Origin: Nanobdellota archaeon
GTDB taxonomy: Archaea > Nanobdellota > Nanobdellia > Pacearchaeales > GW2011-AR1
Length of the DNA stretch: 37,155 nucleotides
Direction: 5' to 3'
Assembly: GCA_018816335.1 (NCBI GenBank)
Contig: JAHIVP010000033.1
Location: 1 to 37,155 of the forward strand
The notes under the pieces: model-generated
The model's database searches: none
Seen by the model: only the letters and a program-made list of their open reading frames with translations
Told to the model about the DNA's origin: nothing
Shown: positions 34,829 through 37,155 of the stretch, piece after piece
Layout of the letters: every line of letters begins with the position of its first letter
Numbering within the stretch: position 1 is the stretch's first letter
Translations under genes and position numbers: made by a program

Positions 34829-37155
34829 ATGAAAATGAAACAAAAAAAATTTAAAGGTTATGATGCGAAAGAAGTAGAAGAGAAGTGGCGGAAGTATTGG
34901 GAAAAAGAAAAGATTTACAAGTTTGATTCTAAGAAAGGAAAGAAGGTTTATTCAATTGATACTCCACCTCCAACTGTTTCTGGAAAGATGCATATAGGTC
35001 ATGCTTTTAGTTATGCTCAGCAGGATTTTGTTGCTAGGTTTAGGAGAATGAAGCAAGGTGTTTTTTATCCTTTTGGAACAGATGATAATGGTTTGCCTAC
35101 TGAGAGGTTGGTTGAGAAGTTGAAGAATGTTAAGAGTAAAGATATGTCAAGAGAGGATTTTATTAAATTGTGTTTGAAAACTTTGAAAGAGATTACTCCT
35201 GATTTTATTGAAGATTGGAAGAAATTAGGTGTTAGTTCTGATTATGATATTTCTTATTCAACAATTGATGATAACTCTAGGAAGATTTCTCAGAAGTCTT
35301 TTATTGATTTGTATAATAAAGGAGAAGTTTATGTTGCTGATTTTCCTACGATATGGTGTCCTGAGTGTCAGACTTCGATTGCGCAGGCTGAGTTGGAAGA
35401 TAAAGAGCATGGGACTTTGTTTTCTACATTGAAGTTTAAATCTGGAAATAAGGACCTTTTAATTTCAACAACAAGGCCTGAATTATTACCTGCTTGTGTT
35501 GCTGTTTTTGTTAATCCTAAAGATAAAAGATATAAAGAATTTGTTGGGAAAAAGGCAAAGGTTCCGTTGTTTGATTATGAAGTTCCTGTTTTAGAAGATG
35601 AGAGTGCTGATATAGAAAAAGGAACAGGAGTTTTGATGGTTTGTTCTTATGGAGATAGATTTGATGTTGATGCTATTAATAGGCATAAGTTAGAGCCTAA
35701 AATTGTTTTGGAGAAAGATGGGACTTTGAATGTTAAGGAATATGAAGGATTGAAAATTAAAGATGCTAGAAAAAAGATTTTAGAAGATTTAGAAAAAGCT
35801 GGTTTGATTAAGGAGCAGAAGCATATTTCTCATGTTGTTAATGTTCATGATAAGTGTGGGACTGGAATTGAGTTTTTGAATACAGAGCAGTGGTTTATTA
35901 AAGTTTTAGATAAGAAAAAGAAATTTCTTGAGTTAGGTAAGAAAATTAAGTGGTATCCTGAATATATGTTTAAGAGATATGAGAATTGGGTTAAGGGGTT
36001 GGAGTGGGATTGGAGTATTTCTAGAGATAGACATTTTGGGATTCCGATTCCTGTTTGGAAATGTGATAAGTGTGATGAGATAATTGTTGCTGATGAAAAA
36101 GAGTTGCCTGTTGATCCTTTGCAGACTGAGAAGAAGTGTAAAAAGTGTGGTGAGAAAGCAAGGCCTGAAGAAAAAGTTTTAGATACTTGGGCAACTTCGT
36201 CTTTGACTCCACAAATTACATCATTTTTAGTAGATGGGAAAATTAAAATTCCTTTTTCATTAAGACCTCAAGCTCACGATATAATTAGAACTTGGGCTTT
36301 TTACACAATTGTTAAATCTCATTTGCATGAAAATAAAATTCCGTGGGAAGATGTGATGGTTTCTGGTTTTGTAACTTTAGGAGGGGAGAAAATGTCAAAA
36401 TCTAAAGGTAATGTTATTGATCCTCAAATTGTTTTAGATAATTATGGTGCAGATGCTTTGAGATATTGGGCTGCTAGTTCTAGTTTAGGAAATGATTTGG
36501 ATTATCAAGAGCAGGACTTGGTTGCTGGGAAGAAGTTTATTAATAAAATTTTTAATGCAGCTAAATTTGTTTTTATGAATCTTGAGAATTATAAACCTAA
36601 GAAAAAGCCTAGAAAATTAGAAAGATTAGATGAGTTGTTTTTGGAAAAATTAGATAAGCTTGTGAATAGTGTTGATTATAGGTTTGAGAATTATGAATAT
36701 TCAAAAGCTAAGTTTGATGTTGATAATTTTTTCTGGAAAGATTTTGCTGATAATTATTTAGAGTTAGTTAAGTTTAGAGTTTATAATGAGAAGGGTGATA
36801 AGAAGTTGTCTGCTCAATATACTTTGTATGAGAGTTTGTTGACTATTTTGAAGTTGATGGCACCTATAACTCCTTTTGTTACTGAGGAAATTTATCAGAA
36901 TTATTATAAGAAATTTGAGAAAGAAAAAAGTATTCATTTATGTGATTGGCCTAAATCTTCTGGAAAGCATAAAGATAAATATGATGATGTTTTTGATAAG
37001 TTAGTTGAGATAGTTGGAAAAATTAGGCAAGAAAAAGCTAAGGCTCAGAAAAGTGTTAAGGCTGAGATAAAGTTGAGTTTGGAGAAGAGAGATTTTGATA
37101 TGTTGAAAGATATGATGGATGATTTTAAGGCTGTTGTTAGTGCTGTTGAGATTAA
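34829..37155 (+). CDS. valS: Valyl-tRNA synthetase, 3' end beyond the window
   Basis: 775 codons are visible from ATG 34829 without a stop. Class I signatures: TPPPTVSGKMHIGHAFS (HIGH at 55-58), the PFGTDDNGLPTERLVEK block, a large editing (CP1) domain with STTRPELLPACVAVFV, zinc-like Cys pairs (CPEC; CDKCDE with CKKC), and EKMSKSKGN near residue 520. The anticodon-binding domain follows. TTRPE and WDWSISR typify ValS rather than IleS. The archaeal type is supported by the overall layout. The C-terminal end is not seen. Confidence 0.93.
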   Translation, partial: MKMKQKKFKGYDAKEVEEKWRKYWEKEKIYKFDSKKGKKVYSIDTPPPTVSGKMHIGHAFSYAQQDFVARFRRMKQGVFYPFGTDDNGLPTERLVEKLKNVKSKDMSREDFIKLCLKTLKEITPDFIEDWKKLGVSSDYDISYSTIDDNSRKISQKSFIDLYNKGEVYVADFPTIWCPECQTSIAQAELEDKEHGTLFSTLKFKSGNKDLLISTTRPELLPACVAVFVNPKDKRYKEFVGKKAKVPLFDYEVPVLEDESADIEKGTGVLMVCSYGDRFDVDAINRHKLEPKIVLEKDGTLNVKEYEGLKIKDARKKILEDLEKAGLIKEQKHISHVVNVHDKCGTGIEFLNTEQWFIKVLDKKKKFLELGKKIKWYPEYMFKRYENWVKGLEWDWSISRDRHFGIPIPVWKCDKCDEIIVADEKELPVDPLQTEKKCKKCGEKARPEEKVLDTWATSSLTPQITSFLVDGKIKIPFSLRPQAHDIIRTWAFYTIVKSHLHENKIPWEDVMVSGFVTLGGEKMSKSKGNVIDPQIVLDNYGADALRYWAASSSLGNDLDYQEQDLVAGKKFINKIFNAAKFVFMNLENYKPKKKPRKLERLDELFLEKLDKLVNSVDYRFENYEYSKAKFDVDNFFWKDFADNYLELVKFRVYNEKGDKKLSAQYTLYESLLTILKLMAPITPFVTEEIYQNYYKKFEKEKSIHLCDWPKSSGKHKDKYDDVFDKLVEIVGKIRQEKAKAQKSVKAEIKLSLEKRDFDMLKDMMDDFKAVVSAVEI

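Noticed and set aside
35229-36212. Small frames inside valS on both strands
   Set aside because: They lie within the continuous valS frame, which carries HIGH and KMSKS motifs.

Overview
This AT-rich window carries an archaeal chromosome segment. Informational genes are archaeal/eukaryotic in type: TATA-binding protein, MCM helicase, ATP-dependent DNA ligase, an RPA-like OB-fold protein, aIF1A, aIF2-beta, ribosomal protein L15e, Sec61-beta, NAC-alpha, a Dim2-like KH protein and the wybutosine enzyme Taw3, plus two tRNAs with introns. Short genes, tight packing, frequent convergent overlaps, single-domain envelope proteins and bacterial-looking acquisitions (PlsC-like acyltransferase, DedA, TPR-glycosyltransferase, Tat lipoprotein) suggest a DPANN lineage of the Woesearchaeota/Pacearchaeota kind. 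That placement is inference. The code is standard: TGA is used as a stop.

Layout. 1-2613: a truncated HAD-like gene, then taw3, an acyltransferase and DedA in tandem. 2614-4590: ftsZ with a long leader and Shine-Dalgarno site. 4583-8354: nitroreductase, a doubly interrupted tRNA-Asn, and a translation cluster (KH/Dim2, aIF1A, DUF424, DUF5679 zinc ribbon, aIF2-beta). 8507-16497: HAD phosphatase, membrane protein, methyltransferase-like protein, RPA-like protein, MCM, TPR-glycosyltransferase, MazG-like protein and TBP. 16768-22824: surface glycoprotein, DNA ligase, Tat-lipoprotein hydrolase, PEBP and L15e. 22962-29525: intron-bearing tRNA-Ile, membrane-anchored S16 protease, zinc-ribbon Hsp20, a degenerate endonuclease V, MFS transporter and an HtrA-like protease. 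29617-37155: tRNA-Gly, metG, MinD with two paralogous helical proteins, NAC, Sec61-beta and the first part of valS.

The standout is a dispersed family of stem-loop elements, about 16 in 37 kb. The recurring design is a stem of roughly 9-16 bp, a 2-nt bulge on the left arm, an AATAAA/TTTATT inner stem, and a loop of about 15 nt made of four C-tracts (CCC-N-CCC-N-CCC-N-CCC). The complementary strand therefore has a canonical intramolecular G-quadruplex motif, held out on a cruciform-capable hairpin. Copies lie in tandem, convergent-side and divergent intergenic regions, so terminator function does not explain them. Two lie in frame inside genes (taw3 and DNA ligase), and a degraded copy appears to supply the C-terminus of another gene. 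In every recognisable copy the C-rich strand is the + strand, whichever way the neighbouring genes point. This looks like a non-autonomous repeat family or a replication/chromosome-structure signal that I do not recognise as described.

Other notable points: tRNA-Asn with one intron in the D-loop and one at 37/38; an endonuclease V homologue that has lost four of five key residues; a 12-bp TATA element shared by ftsZ and the minD operon; and a GC-rich palindromic linker inside metG.
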